DNA of 41,086 nucleotides from JANOYJ01 sp031373225 (GCA_031373225.1 JANMMM010000087.1:1-41086), one strand, 5' to 3'. Positions 16,011 through 24,367 are shown, counted from the first letter of the stretch. Program-made: numbers and translations. Notes: a model not told the origin generated them from the letters alone.

Positions 16011-16997
16011 ATGAAGAAAATACTCATGCTCACCGCTGCGGTTCTGGCGCTAAGCGCCGGGTCGGCGATGGCGAAGAAGCAGCTCGTCATTGTCGTCAAG
16101 GGCCTCGACAATCCGTTCTTTGAGGCCATCCATCAGGGCTGCGAGAAGTGGAACAAGGAAAACGCCGATTCAGAATATGAGTGTTTCTACACCGGCCCTG
16201 CCTCAACGTCCGATGAGGCCGGCGAGGCGCAGATTGTGCAGGACATGCTTGGCAAGGCCGACACCGTCGCCATGGCGATTTCGCCGTCGAACGCCAAGCT
16301 GATCGCCCAGACGATCAAGACCGCCAACACGACGATACCAATCATGACGCTGGATGCCGATCTTGCCAAGGAAGACTCGGCATTGCGCAAGACCTATCTT
16401 GGCACCGACAATTATCTGATGGGCTTCAAGATTGGCGAGTATATCAAAAAAGCCAAGCCGAACGGCGGCACGGTCTGCACGATCCAGGGCAATCCCGGCG
16501 CTGACAACATTCTGCGCCGCGCCCAGGGCACGCGCGACGCGCTGAGCGGAGTAAAAGACCTTGCGGCGCTTGCCGGTGAAGGCGGATGGACCGAAGTCGC
16601 GGGCTGCCCGGTATTCACCAATGATGACGGCGCCAAGGGCGTGCAGGCGATGACCGACATTCTCGCCGCCAATCCCAAGCTCGACGCATTCGCCATTGAG
16701 GGCGGCTGGCCGCTGTTCGGCGCGCCGCAGCCGTACCGCGACCTGTTCAAGCCGCTGGCCGAGCGCATCGCCAGCAACGACTTCGTCATCTCCGCCGCCG
16801 ACACGATCGGCGATGAGGTGGCGATCGCCGGTGAAGGGCTTGTGACCGCACTCGTCGGTCAGCGCCCGTTCGAAATGGGCTACAAGGCCCCGACGGCGAT
16901 GATCGCGCTGGTCAAGGGCGAAAAGGTGGATGATCCGATTTTCACCGGCCTTGACGAATGCACCAAAGACACCGTCGCGACCTGCATTCAGAAATAG
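16011..16997 (+). CDS. Periplasmic sugar-binding protein
   Basis: This 328-residue solute-binding protein of the Peripla_BP_4 type feeds the ABC importer. The signal peptide MKKILMLTAAVLALSAGSAMA is cleaved after residue 21. The mature protein opens LVIVVKGLDNPFFEAIHQGC, the classic first strand of sugar-binding proteins, and contains ISPSNAKLIAQTI, IPIMTLDADL and YLGTDNYLMGFKIGEY. Four cysteines in the mature part (for example GCEKW and ECFYTG) could pair. The ATG at 16011 follows GGGAGAG. It is transcribed away from its ATPase and permease genes and is closed by a strong terminator, so it may be made in excess, as is usual. Confidence 0.92.
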   Translation: MKKILMLTAAVLALSAGSAMAKKQLVIVVKGLDNPFFEAIHQGCEKWNKENADSEYECFYTGPASTSDEAGEAQIVQDMLGKADTVAMAISPSNAKLIAQTIKTANTTIPIMTLDADLAKEDSALRKTYLGTDNYLMGFKIGEYIKKAKPNGGTVCTIQGNPGADNILRRAQGTRDALSGVKDLAALAGEGGWTEVAGCPVFTNDDGAKGVQAMTDILAANPKLDAFAIEGGWPLFGAPQPYRDLFKPLAERIASNDFVISAADTIGDEVAIAGEGLVTALVGQRPFEMGYKAPTAMIALVKGEKVDDPIFTGLDECTKDTVATCIQK

Positions 16998-17008
16998 CAA
17001 CAACACTG

Positions 17009-17045
17009 CGCCCCGGTCGCCACAGCGATCCGGGGCGTTTTTATT
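17009..17045 (+). terminator. Intrinsic terminator after the sugar-binding protein
   Basis: An 8-bp perfect stem joins CGCCCCGG (17009-17016) to CCGGGGCG (17030-17037), followed by a T-rich tail (TTTTTATTT). It separates the binding-protein gene from the two dehydrogenases. Confidence 0.85.
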
Positions 17046-17090
17046 TCGGCATTGAGGGGCGATGCACTGGTCCGGCGGCGAGGTTCCGTC

Positions 17091-17858
17091 ATGACAAAAT
17101 TGTTCAGTCTTGCAGGCGAAATTGCATTGGTCACGGGCGCTGGCAGCGGCATTGGTCAGGCGATCGCCATCGGGCTTGCGGAAGCGGGCGCGGATGTGGC
17201 GTGTTTCGGCCATGATTCCAAAGGCGGGCTTGAAGACACAGCGGCGCAAATCCGGAAGGTGGGCCGAAGAGCTATCACCTGTAGTGGCAATGTCACATAC
17301 GCCGCCGACATAGAATCCGCCATTGAACGGACGGGGAGCGAACTCGGGCCCCTGTCCGTCGCCGTCAACAATGCGGGGATCGGCGGCGCGGGGGCGGCGG
17401 AAACGCTGAGCGTCGAAGACTGGGAACATCTGTATGAAGTCAATGTCACCGGCGTGTTCCGCTTCTGTCAGGCGGAGGCCAAGGTGATGATCCCGCGCGG
17501 GCGCGGCTCGATCATTAACATCGCGTCGATGTCCGGCACCATCGCCAACCGGGGCCTGAAACAGGCGCACTATAATTCATCCAAGGCGGCGGTGATCCAC
17601 ATGACGAAGAGCCTTGCCGCCGAATGGGCGGTGCACGGCATCAGGGTCAACGCGATCTCGCCGGGATACACGCTGACGCCGATGAACAGGCGCGGCGCGG
17701 TGGCGGGGATGAATGAAAAATTCGCTTCCGACACGCCAATGGGACGGCTGGCGGAGCCGGAGGAGATGGCGGGACCGGCGGTTTTCCTCGCCAGCAAAGC
17801 GGCATCGTTCGTGACAGGGCTTGATCTTATCGCCGATGGCGGGTTTGTCTGTTGGTAG
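17091..17858 (+). CDS. SDR-family dehydrogenase
   Basis: This classical short-chain dehydrogenase has 255 residues. The cofactor motif is TGAGSGIGQAIA near residue 14, NNAGIGG follows near residue 90, the catalytic serine lies in SMSGTIANRG, and the YxxxK motif is YNSSK, with SPGYTLTPM after it. Cys-rich or membrane features are absent. Placement behind a sugar-binding protein suggests oxidation of a sugar or sugar alcohol, as in threitol or arabitol pathways. The ATG at 17091 follows GAGG. A second SDR gene starts 22 bp downstream. Confidence 0.88.
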   Translation: MTKLFSLAGEIALVTGAGSGIGQAIAIGLAEAGADVACFGHDSKGGLEDTAAQIRKVGRRAITCSGNVTYAADIESAIERTGSELGPLSVAVNNAGIGGAGAAETLSVEDWEHLYEVNVTGVFRFCQAEAKVMIPRGRGSIINIASMSGTIANRGLKQAHYNSSKAAVIHMTKSLAAEWAVHGIRVNAISPGYTLTPMNRRGAVAGMNEKFASDTPMGRLAEPEEMAGPAVFLASKAASFVTGLDLIADGGFVCW

Positions 17859-17880
17859 GAAAATTTCTAAAGGATCCGCC

Positions 17881-18741
17881 ATGGCGCTGCATCCTGCACT
17901 CACCCCCGGCCGCGCCGCAGTCATCACCGGAGCCGCCAGCGGCATCGGGCTTGCGGTCGCCGAAAAGCTGGCCGCGTTGGGGATGAAGGTCTGCCTTTCT
18001 GACATTGACGGAGCGGCGCTTCAGTTGGCGGCGGCAACGGTTTCCAAATCCGCGCTCGCCGTCGGAAATGTCATCGTTGTTGCGGCGGATGTCAGCAAGG
18101 CGCAGGATGTCGAACGGCTGAAGGACAGCGCCTATGCGGCATTCGGGGAAGTGGCGTTTCTCATGAACAATGCCGGCATTGGCGGAAGCGGCGGCACTAT
18201 ATTCGGCGCGCCTGACCGGTGGCAGCGGATATTGGAGGTGAACTTGTGGGGCGTCATCAACGGCGTGCAGGCCTTTGCGCCCGCGATGCTGCGCCAAGGC
18301 ACGGACTGCGCCATCGTCAACACCGGCTCCAAGCAGGGCATCACCTGCCCGCCCGGCGAAACGGCCTATAATGTTTCAAAGGCCGGCGTGAAGGTCGTTA
18401 CCGAGGCACTGGCGCATGAGTTGCGCAATTTTGAGGGCGGCAGGGTCTCCGCGCATCTGCTGATTCCCGGTTTCACTTTCACAGGAATGTCTCAGCAGCA
18501 GGCAAAGCCCGACGCCGCATGGACGCCAGGGCAGGTGGCGGAATTCATGATTGACGCGATGTCGGCGGGAGATTTCTACATTCTATGTCCCGACAACAGC
18601 GTGACGCGGCGCATGGACGAACTGCGCATGTTGTGGGCGGCGGGTGATCTCGTTGAGAACCGCCCCGCTCTGTCGCGCTGGCACAAGGATTATGAGGCGG
18701 AGTTCGCCGAGTATATGAAGAATGGGCTGGCGGGCAGCTGA
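17881..18741 (+). CDS. SDR-family dehydrogenase
   Basis: This is a second short-chain dehydrogenase, of 286 residues, not closely similar to the one before it. The cofactor loop is TGAASGIGLAVAEKL, then NNAGIGGSGG, a serine in NTGSKQG, and the active-site YNVSK. The C-terminus is longer than usual and ends with a tryptophan-rich segment (LSRWHKDYEAEFAEY). AAAGGA precedes the ATG by six bases. The pair probably carries out successive oxidations of the imported compound, though the order and substrate are unknown. No kinase or aldolase is nearby, so the pathway is incomplete here. Confidence 0.88.
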   Translation: MALHPALTPGRAAVITGAASGIGLAVAEKLAALGMKVCLSDIDGAALQLAAATVSKSALAVGNVIVVAADVSKAQDVERLKDSAYAAFGEVAFLMNNAGIGGSGGTIFGAPDRWQRILEVNLWGVINGVQAFAPAMLRQGTDCAIVNTGSKQGITCPPGETAYNVSKAGVKVVTEALAHELRNFEGGRVSAHLLIPGFTFTGMSQQQAKPDAAWTPGQVAEFMIDAMSAGDFYILCPDNSVTRRMDELRMLWAAGDLVENRPALSRWHKDYEAEFAEYMKNGLAGS

Positions 18742-18751
18742 AAGCCGACCG

Positions 18752-18880
18752 TCAGCGCATCGCCCGGCGCGCACAGGCCGGGCCGGGGCCGCGCATCTGG
18801 TGCAGTTCCGGGTGATAGCTCGGCGCGACGAATTCCTTCGCCGCCCATGCGAAATCGCGCATCCGCTTGAATAGTGTCAT
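18752..18880 (-). CDS. Small ORF, 42 residues
   Basis: This short frame encodes 42 residues: a basic, aromatic N-terminal helix (MTLFKRMRDFAWAAKEF), a middle with VAPSYHPELHQM, and a Gly/Pro/Arg-rich end. TTGAGG stands a few bases ahead of the ATG. An AT-rich stretch near 18930-18960 could hold a promoter (TTCACG, 18 bp, TATAAA on the minus strand). It is convergent with the SDR gene. I know no family for it; codon choice agrees with the neighbouring genes, which is the reason for listing it. Confidence 0.45.
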   Translation of the reverse strand: MTLFKRMRDFAWAAKEFVAPSYHPELHQMRGPGPACARRAMR

Positions 18881-19084
18881 GGTCCTCAACGTCCCTGTCG
18901 CTCGGATGTCCCTTCCGATTGAGGGTCACTTTATATGAAATGCGTGAATCAAGCGTGAATGGCGGGGCTTGATGGCGCGTCCAAAGAACTTTTCTAAGAT
19001 CGCGTGAACCTTTCTCCTCCGTCACGCCACTCATGTTCATCGGCAGCAGACGCCGCCGCCAAGCAACACAGATTGGAGAACATT

Positions 19085-19369
19085 ATGAGAAAGATTTTCG
19101 TCACAGCCGCGCTCACCGCCTTCGCCGCCATGTCCGCCTTCGGCGCGGCTGAAGCAGGCAATCTGAAAGCCTCAGCCGCAAAACCCCGCCCCGGCGCATT
19201 TGCCGCCAATTCGGGGGGCGGGCAGAGCAAAGCCCACACTGAAACCTGCAACAATGCAGCCTCATGCAACTTGCTTATCGCCTATTGCGACGGCAAGGGC
19301 ACATGGACAGAAACCGGAGCGCCCGGCCCCGAAGGCCAGCCAGTTCAGGGTAAGTGCGACTATCCGTGA
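19085..19369 (+). CDS. Small secreted protein with four cysteines
   Basis: This 94-residue protein begins with a clear signal peptide (MRKIFVTAALTAFAAMSAFG, cleavage near AEA). The mature part of about 70 residues has a Gly/Ser/Ala-rich start and then four cysteines (ETCNNAASCNLL, YCDGKG and KCDYP), which could form two disulfides in the periplasm. GGAG lies eight bases before the ATG at 19085; the longer upstream frame has no good start. I do not recognise a family, and no partner gene is adjacent. A hairpin follows at 19395. Confidence 0.7.
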   Translation: MRKIFVTAALTAFAAMSAFGAAEAGNLKASAAKPRPGAFAANSGGGQSKAHTETCNNAASCNLLIAYCDGKGTWTETGAPGPEGQPVQGKCDYP

Positions 19370-19394
19370 GCACCGCGCCGATCAGCATGACATG

Positions 19395-19414
19395 GGGGCG
19401 CTTCACCGCGCCCC
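19395..19414. terminator. Hairpin between convergent genes
   Basis: GGGGCGC (19395-19401) pairs with GCGCCCC (19408-19414) around a six-base loop, between the stops of the secreted-protein gene and mbfA. The following TTGATCTTT is only moderately T-rich. Confidence 0.5.
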
Positions 19415-19421
19415 TTGATCT

Positions 19422-20405
19422 TTAGGCATTGCCGATAAGAACTCCCGCCGCCAGCACCAGCGAGCCGCCGAGGATCACCTGCAGCGCGGCGCGAAGCCAC
19501 GGCGTCTCCATGTAGCGGTTCTGAATCCAGGTGATGGCGAACAGCTCGATCACCACGACAATCCCTGCCAGCGTTGTCGCGGTCCAGAAGTGCGGGATGA
19601 GATACGGCAGCGCGTGGCCGAGGCCGCCGATGGCGGTCATGATGCCGGAGGCGAGGCCGCGTTTGACGGGCGAGCCGCGGCCGGAGATTTTGCCATCGTC
19701 ATGCGCCGCCTCGGTGAAGCCCATGGAAATGCCGGCGCCGACCGATGCCGACAGGCCGATGAGGAAGGTTGTCCACGTGTCGTGCGTGGCGAAGGCGGTG
19801 GCGAAGATCGGGGCGAGGGTTGAGACCGAGCCGTCCATCAGGCCGGCGAGGCCCGGCTGCACGTAGGTGAGGATGAACTGGCGGCGCTCGGTGGCGGCTT
19901 CCTCCGTCCTGGCGTCGTCGGTGACATGCTTCAGGCCGAGCCGTTTGGCCAGCGATGCATGCGCCTGCTCGGCCAGCGCCAGATCGCCGAGCAGCTTACG
20001 CGTGTCAGCGTCTGAAGCGCGGGCGGCGGCTTCGATGTAGAAGCGCTGCGCCTGCCGTTCCATCGTCTCCGCCGTGTCGCGGACTTTCTCAATGCCGAGC
20101 GGACGCACCAGCCAGTCGGGGCGGCGCTCGAAATAGCCGCGCACATGCTCGCGCCGGATCAGCGGAATCACGTCGCCGAAGCGCTTCTTGTGCAGCGCGA
20201 TCAGCCGGTTCCGGTGGCCGCTCTCCTCCTCCGCCATGTCCTCAAACACTTTAGCCGACTGCGGAAACTTCTCGCGCAGACCATCCGCATAGGCAAGGTA
20301 AATCCGCCCGTCATCCTCTTCGGACGATATCGCCAAGGCGAGCATTTCCTGCTCGGAAAGATCGTCAAAGGAACGGCGGGAGGGGCCGAAAAAGCGGGTG
20401 AGCAT
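19422..20405 (-). CDS. mbfA: Membrane-bound ferritin-like iron exporter (rubrerythrin-VIT1 fusion)
   Basis: This 327-residue protein joins a ferritin-like domain (about residues 15-150) to a VIT1/CCC1 membrane domain (about 165-327). The ferritin part has the iron-ligand motifs SSEEDDGRIY, MAEEESGHRN and LALAEQAH. The membrane part has GLMDGSVSTLAP, SVGAGISMGFTEA and about five helices. In Bradyrhizobium and Agrobacterium this architecture is MbfA, which exports iron and guards against iron and peroxide stress. AAGGA precedes the ATG. An Irr-type box lies about 15 bases upstream, which fits Irr repression under low iron, as known for mbfA. Confidence 0.9.
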   Translation of the reverse strand: MLTRFFGPSRRSFDDLSEQEMLALAISSEEDDGRIYLAYADGLREKFPQSAKVFEDMAEEESGHRNRLIALHKKRFGDVIPLIRREHVRGYFERRPDWLVRPLGIEKVRDTAETMERQAQRFYIEAAARASDADTRKLLGDLALAEQAHASLAKRLGLKHVTDDARTEEAATERRQFILTYVQPGLAGLMDGSVSTLAPIFATAFATHDTWTTFLIGLSASVGAGISMGFTEAAHDDGKISGRGSPVKRGLASGIMTAIGGLGHALPYLIPHFWTATTLAGIVVVIELFAITWIQNRYMETPWLRAALQVILGGSLVLAAGVLIGNA

Positions 20406-20419
20406 TAGACACGTCCTTG

Positions 20420-20436
20420 TTTGGAATTATTCTAAA
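20420..20436. promoter_or_regulatory. Iron control element (Irr box) upstream of mbfA
   Basis: TTTGGAATTATTCTAAA lies 15 bp ahead of the mbfA start codon. On the coding strand it reads TTTAGAATAATTCCAAA, an inverted repeat of TTTRGAA around a 3-bp centre, matching the ICE consensus for Irr in rhizobia as I recall it. Its closeness to the start suggests that bound Irr blocks the promoter. Confidence 0.8.
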
Positions 20437-20458
20437 CTAGGAGCCGGCGTCCATTCGG

Positions 20459-21508
20459 TCAAGCTGTGGACGGCGGGTTGGGAAAAATTATCGACTTTTT
20501 CGGGCGGAACAGCAGCGTGCCGCCCTGCGGCATTGAAAGCTCCGGCGAGAGCTCAATTTCCATCCGGTCGCCGCCGGTCAGCTCCAGCTCGATATGGCGC
20601 GTGCCTGCGGTGCGGCGGCGGCCGAGAATTTTGCCTTCGATGGCGGCGCTGGATCCCTCGACCAGCTCAATGTCATAGGGGCGGAAATACATGGTCCCTT
20701 CCCCCGGCTGGTCGCTCTCGGACGCGGTTTCAATCTGCGCTCCCCGGTAGCGTACCTGGCCGCCGCCGACCGTGACCGGGAGCTTCGACGATTCGCCGAT
20801 GAAGCCGAAGACGAAAGGCGAGCCGGGCTTGTCGTAAATCTCGTCCGGCGTGCCAACTTGCTCGATCCTGCCCTTGTTCATGACGACGACGCGGTCGGCC
20901 AGCTCCAGCGCCTCCTCCTGATCGTGCGTGACAAAGACTGTGGTATGGCCAGTCTTGGTGTGGATTTCGCGCAGCCATGAGCGCAGCTCGCGCCGCACCT
21001 GCGCGTCCAAGGCGCCGAACGGCTCGTCGAGCAGCAGCACTTTCGGCTCAATCGCCATGGCGCGGGCGAGCGCGACGCGCTGACGCTGGCCTCCAGAGAG
21101 CTGGTTCGGATAGCGGTTTTCAAGGCCGGGCAGTTGCACGAGATTGAGCAGTTCGACGGCGCGGGCGCGGATTTCCTTCTTCGAAGGCCGCGTCGCGCCG
21201 GGGCGGACTTTCAGGCCAAAGCCGACATTGTCGGCGACATTCATGTGCCGGAACAGGGCGTAGTGTTGAAAGACAAAACCGACATGGCGCTCCTGCACCG
21301 TTTTGCGCGAAGCGTCCTCGTCGCCGAAGAATATCGCCCCCTCGGTCGGAAACTCCAAACCCGCAATCAAACGCAGCAGCGTTGTTTTGCCGGAGCCGGA
21401 AGGGCCGAGCAGCGCGATCAGCTCGCCGGACTGGATGTCGAGCGACACATCGTTGAGCGCCGGGAAATGCTCAAACTGTTTGCGGACGTTTTTGACGCGG
21501 ACTTCCAT
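20459..21508 (-). CDS. cysA: Sulfate/thiosulfate ABC transporter ATPase
   Basis: This 349-residue ATPase drives sulfate import. Walker A is GPSGSGKTT, the Q loop VFQHYALFRHMNV, the signature LSGGQRQRVALARA, Walker B VLLLDEPFGALD, and the switch VTHDQEEALELADRV. The block FVTHDQEEA followed by PGSPFVFGFIGESSKLPV and a C-terminal TOBE-like domain is typical of CysA. I start it at the ATG at 21508, one codon after a TTG, because AGGAAG then has sensible spacing. It is the last gene of the unit sbp-cysT-cysW-cysA, with 8 bp after cysW. Confidence 0.93.
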   Translation of the reverse strand: MEVRVKNVRKQFEHFPALNDVSLDIQSGELIALLGPSGSGKTTLLRLIAGLEFPTEGAIFFGDEDASRKTVQERHVGFVFQHYALFRHMNVADNVGFGLKVRPGATRPSKKEIRARAVELLNLVQLPGLENRYPNQLSGGQRQRVALARAMAIEPKVLLLDEPFGALDAQVRRELRSWLREIHTKTGHTTVFVTHDQEEALELADRVVVMNKGRIEQVGTPDEIYDKPGSPFVFGFIGESSKLPVTVGGGQVRYRGAQIETASESDQPGEGTMYFRPYDIELVEGSSAAIEGKILGRRRTAGTRHIELELTGGDRMEIELSPELSMPQGGTLLFRPKKSIIFPNPPSTA

Positions 21509-21516
21509 CAAGCTTC

Positions 21517-22395
21517 CTAATGTTTGCGCAGCGCCGACAGCTCGTCGCTGTAGCGCATTTCAAGCAAGGTCTTCAGCGCCAGCGTCACCAGCGCCAGCAC
21601 GGCAAGCAGCGTTGCGACGGCGAAGGCGGCGACGAAATTATACTCATTGTAGAGAATTTCGATGTGCAGCGGCATTGTGTTGGTCAGGCCGCGGATATGG
21701 CCGGACAGGACCGAGACCGCGCCGAACTCGCCCATGGCGCGGGCGTTGCACAGCAGCACGCCGTAGAGCAAGCCCCATTTGATGTTGGGCAGCGTCACCA
21801 GCCGGAACGTCTGCCAGCCGGACGCGCCCAATGACAGGGCCGCCTCCTCGTCCGCCGTGCCCTGCTCCTGCATCAGCGGGATCAGCTCGCGCGCTATGAA
21901 CGGAAAGGTGACGAAAATGGTGGCGAGGACAATGCCGGGAACGGCGAAAATGACCTGCACGCCCCATGATTTGAGCAGCGGGCCGAGAAAGCTCGATGAG
22001 CTGAAGAGGAGAACGAAGACGAGGCCGGAAATGACCGGCGACACCGAAAAAGGCAGATCAATCAGCGTGGTCAGAAAGGCTTTGCCCTTGAACTCATATT
22101 TGGCGATGGCCCATGAAGCGGCGAGGCCGAAAACGAGGTTGAGCGGCACGGCGATGGCCGCGACAAGAAGCGTCAGCTTTATGGCGGAGACGGCTTCCGG
22201 ATCGGCAAGCGCGGCAAAGAACTCGCCCGGCCCCTTGCGCATCGCCTCGGTGAAGACGGCGATCAGCGGCAGGATCAGGAAGAAGGCGAGATAGGCGACT
22301 GCTACGCCGATGAGAATCAGCCGCCAGCGGTAGCTTTCCGTCGTGGCGCGGCGCGGGCGGATGCGCAGCGGCTGTTCATTCAGCTCACGCGCCAT
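21517..22395 (-). CDS. cysW: Sulfate ABC transporter permease CysW
   Basis: This 292-residue inner-membrane permease has six to seven hydrophobic segments. The EAA loop is ARAMGEFGAVSVLSGHIRG, which together with TNTMPLHIEILYNEYNF is a signature of CysW. The first helix follows a short basic N-terminus rich in arginine. Its start overlaps the cysT stop by 11 nt, so the two permeases are translated together, as in other cys operons. Confidence 0.93.
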   Translation of the reverse strand: MARELNEQPLRIRPRRATTESYRWRLILIGVAVAYLAFFLILPLIAVFTEAMRKGPGEFFAALADPEAVSAIKLTLLVAAIAVPLNLVFGLAASWAIAKYEFKGKAFLTTLIDLPFSVSPVISGLVFVLLFSSSSFLGPLLKSWGVQVIFAVPGIVLATIFVTFPFIARELIPLMQEQGTADEEAALSLGASGWQTFRLVTLPNIKWGLLYGVLLCNARAMGEFGAVSVLSGHIRGLTNTMPLHIEILYNEYNFVAAFAVATLLAVLALVTLALKTLLEMRYSDELSALRKH

Positions 22396-23245
22396 TGCCG
22401 TTCCTCTTTCGGCTCCAGGCCTGGATGAGATTGATGACGAACAGCATGGCGAACGATATCACCAGCATGATCGTCGCAATCGCCGTCGCACCGGCGTAGT
22501 CGAACTCCTCGAGCTTGATGACGATCAGCAGCGGCGCGATTTCCGTTACATAGGGAATGTTGCCGGCGATGAAAATCACCGAGCCATATTCACCGACGCC
22601 GCGCGCAAACGCCAAGGCGAAGCCGGTGAGAATGGCGGGCGCGAGTCCCGGCAGCAGCACGCGGTAAATCGTCTGCCTGCGCGTCGCGCCGAGCGTCGCG
22701 GACGCCTCTTCCACCTCGCGGTCTATTTCCTCCATCACCGGCTGCACGGTGCGCACAATGAAGGGCAGGCCAACGAAAATCAGCGCGATGATGATGCCGA
22801 TGGGTGTGAAGGCGATCTTCACTCCAAAGAGTTTGAAGAACTGCCCGATCCAGCCGTTCGGCGCGTACAGCGCGGTCAGCGCGATTCCGGCGACGGCGGT
22901 GGGCAGCGCAAATGGCAGGTCAACCACTGCGTCGAGAATCCGCTTGCCGGGGAAATTGTAGCGCACCAGAACCCATGCGACGATCACGCCGAAGACGACA
23001 TTGACGAGCGCGGCGGCGAAGGCGGTGCCGAATGAGACGGTGAGGGCGTGGATGACACGTTGGTCAGAGAGGACAAGCCAGAAATCCGCCCAGCCGAGCG
23101 TCGCCGAGCGCAGCACCAGTCCCGCAAGCGGGATCAACACAATGAGCGCTAAATAAACGAGGGAAAAGCCAAGCGCCAATCCGAATCCGGGCAGAACACT
23201 TGGCTTTTTCCACTGAGTCCCCGCTGACGCGTAGGATTTACTCAT
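22385..23245 (-). CDS. cysT: Sulfate ABC transporter permease CysT
   Basis: This 286-residue permease (CysT, also called CysU) has six membrane segments. The text VLPGFGLALGFSLVYLALIVLIPLAGL opens the first helix, DLPFALPTAVAGIALTALY is the typical central block, and ARGVGEYGSVIFIAGNIPY is the coupling loop that marks CysT against CysW. It forms a heterodimer with CysW. It starts 3 bp after the binding-protein stop. Confidence 0.93.
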   Translation of the reverse strand: MSKSYASAGTQWKKPSVLPGFGLALGFSLVYLALIVLIPLAGLVLRSATLGWADFWLVLSDQRVIHALTVSFGTAFAAALVNVVFGVIVAWVLVRYNFPGKRILDAVVDLPFALPTAVAGIALTALYAPNGWIGQFFKLFGVKIAFTPIGIIIALIFVGLPFIVRTVQPVMEEIDREVEEASATLGATRRQTIYRVLLPGLAPAILTGFALAFARGVGEYGSVIFIAGNIPYVTEIAPLLIVIKLEEFDYAGATAIATIMLVISFAMLFVINLIQAWSRKRNGNGA

Positions 23246-23248
23246 ACA

Positions 23249-24271
23249 TCACTGCCCCGGTTTATAGATCTGGTCGAATATGCCGCCGTCATCGAAATGA
23301 TATGGCTGCGCGTTGGCCCATCCTCCAAAAATCGGATCGTCAATAGACACTAGTTTCAATTGCGGCAGCTTGGCAAGCTCGGCGGCGTCCACCAGCTCGG
23401 GCTTGGATGGCCTATAGTGATGCTTGAGGATCAGCTTTTGCCCTTCCTGCGAATAAAGATAGGTCAGATAGGCTTCTGAGACCTTGCGCGTGCCTTTGGC
23501 ATCGGCATTGCCCTCAACAACCGCCACCGGCGGCTCGGCGAGGATGGACTGCGGCGGGACCACAATATCGAATGAATCAGCGCCGAATTCGTCGAGCGCC
23601 AAATAGGCTTCGTTTTCCCACGCGAGCAGCACGTCGCCGAGCTCACGCTGGGCGAAAGTGGTCGTCGACCCGCGCGCGCCGGTGTCGAGCACCGGCACAT
23701 GCTTGAAGAGATTGGCGATATAGTCCCTGATCTTGGCGTCGTCGCCGCCATATTCGCCATGCGCCCAAGCCCAGGCTGCCAGATAGTTCCAGCGCGCGCC
23801 GCCCGAGGTTTTCGGGTTTGGCGTGATGACTTCGACGCCGTCCTTGATGAGATCACCCCAATTATCGATGGCCTTCGGATTTCCCTTGCGCACCAGAAAG
23901 ATAATCGTCGAGGTGTAAGGCGATGAATTGTTCGGCAGCTTGCCGCGCCAGTCCGCCGGGATTTTCCCGGTTTTCGCCGCGATGGCGTTGATATCGCTTT
24001 CGAGTGCCAGCGTCACAATATCGGCCTCCAGCCCGTCCACCACAGCGCGCGCCTGCTTGCCGGAGCCGCCATGCGAGGCTTGGACCGTCACGGTTTCGCC
24101 AGTGTCGGCCAGCCATTTTGCGGCGAACGCCTCGTTGAATTCCTTGTAGAATTCGCGGGTTGGGTCGTAGGAGACGTTGAGAATTGTCGTATCGGCTTGC
24201 GATACGACGGGAATCAGCAATGCGCCAAACGCCACGCCGGCGGCCAGAAGTGAGTTTTTGAAATAGGTCAT
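23249..24271 (-). CDS. sbp: Sulfate/thiosulfate-binding protein
   Basis: This 340-residue periplasmic binding protein has a signal peptide of about 26 residues ending VVSQA. Family text in the mature protein includes LNVSYDPTREFYKEFN, QASHGGSGKQARAV (an anion-binding loop), DIVTLALESDI, NPKTSGGARWNYLAAWAW and TTFAQRELGDVLLAWENEA. These fit Sbp/CysP; whether sulfate or thiosulfate is preferred cannot be read. AGGAGG lies six bases ahead of the ATG, the strongest ribosome site of the operon, which suits a protein needed in excess. A palindrome lies 31 bp upstream of the start. Confidence 0.93.
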   Translation of the reverse strand: MTYFKNSLLAAGVAFGALLIPVVSQADTTILNVSYDPTREFYKEFNEAFAAKWLADTGETVTVQASHGGSGKQARAVVDGLEADIVTLALESDINAIAAKTGKIPADWRGKLPNNSSPYTSTIIFLVRKGNPKAIDNWGDLIKDGVEVITPNPKTSGGARWNYLAAWAWAHGEYGGDDAKIRDYIANLFKHVPVLDTGARGSTTTFAQRELGDVLLAWENEAYLALDEFGADSFDIVVPPQSILAEPPVAVVEGNADAKGTRKVSEAYLTYLYSQEGQKLILKHHYRPSKPELVDAAELAKLPQLKLVSIDDPIFGGWANAQPYHFDDGGIFDQIYKPGQ

Positions 24272-24301
24272 GCAATCCTCCTGTTTTCAATCACCTCAAT
24301 A

Positions 24302-24320
24302 CACTACTAACTTGGTAGTG
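24302..24320. promoter_or_regulatory. Palindromic operator ahead of the sulfate operon
   Basis: CACTAC (24302-24307) and GTAGTG (24315-24320) form a perfect 6-bp dyad with a 7-bp spacer in the 96-bp gap between the Rrf2 gene and sbp. The surroundings are AT-rich. It is the likely binding site of the Rrf2 protein encoded just upstream; that assignment is inferred. Confidence 0.6.
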
Positions 24321-24367
24321 ATATGAAAGCATCGTCTGGAACGATAATTGCGCCTTTCAATAGTTTA

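Noticed and set aside
16203..17570. Long minus-strand frame of 455 codons
   Set aside because: It lies fully opposite the sugar-binding protein and SDR genes. The long open frame follows from GC-rich codon bias on the real strand; its text has no family pattern.
18690..19040. Minus-strand frame of 116 codons overlapping the 42-residue ORF in another frame
   Set aside because: No ribosome site, crosses the SDR stop and the AT-rich gap; the shorter frame has better support.
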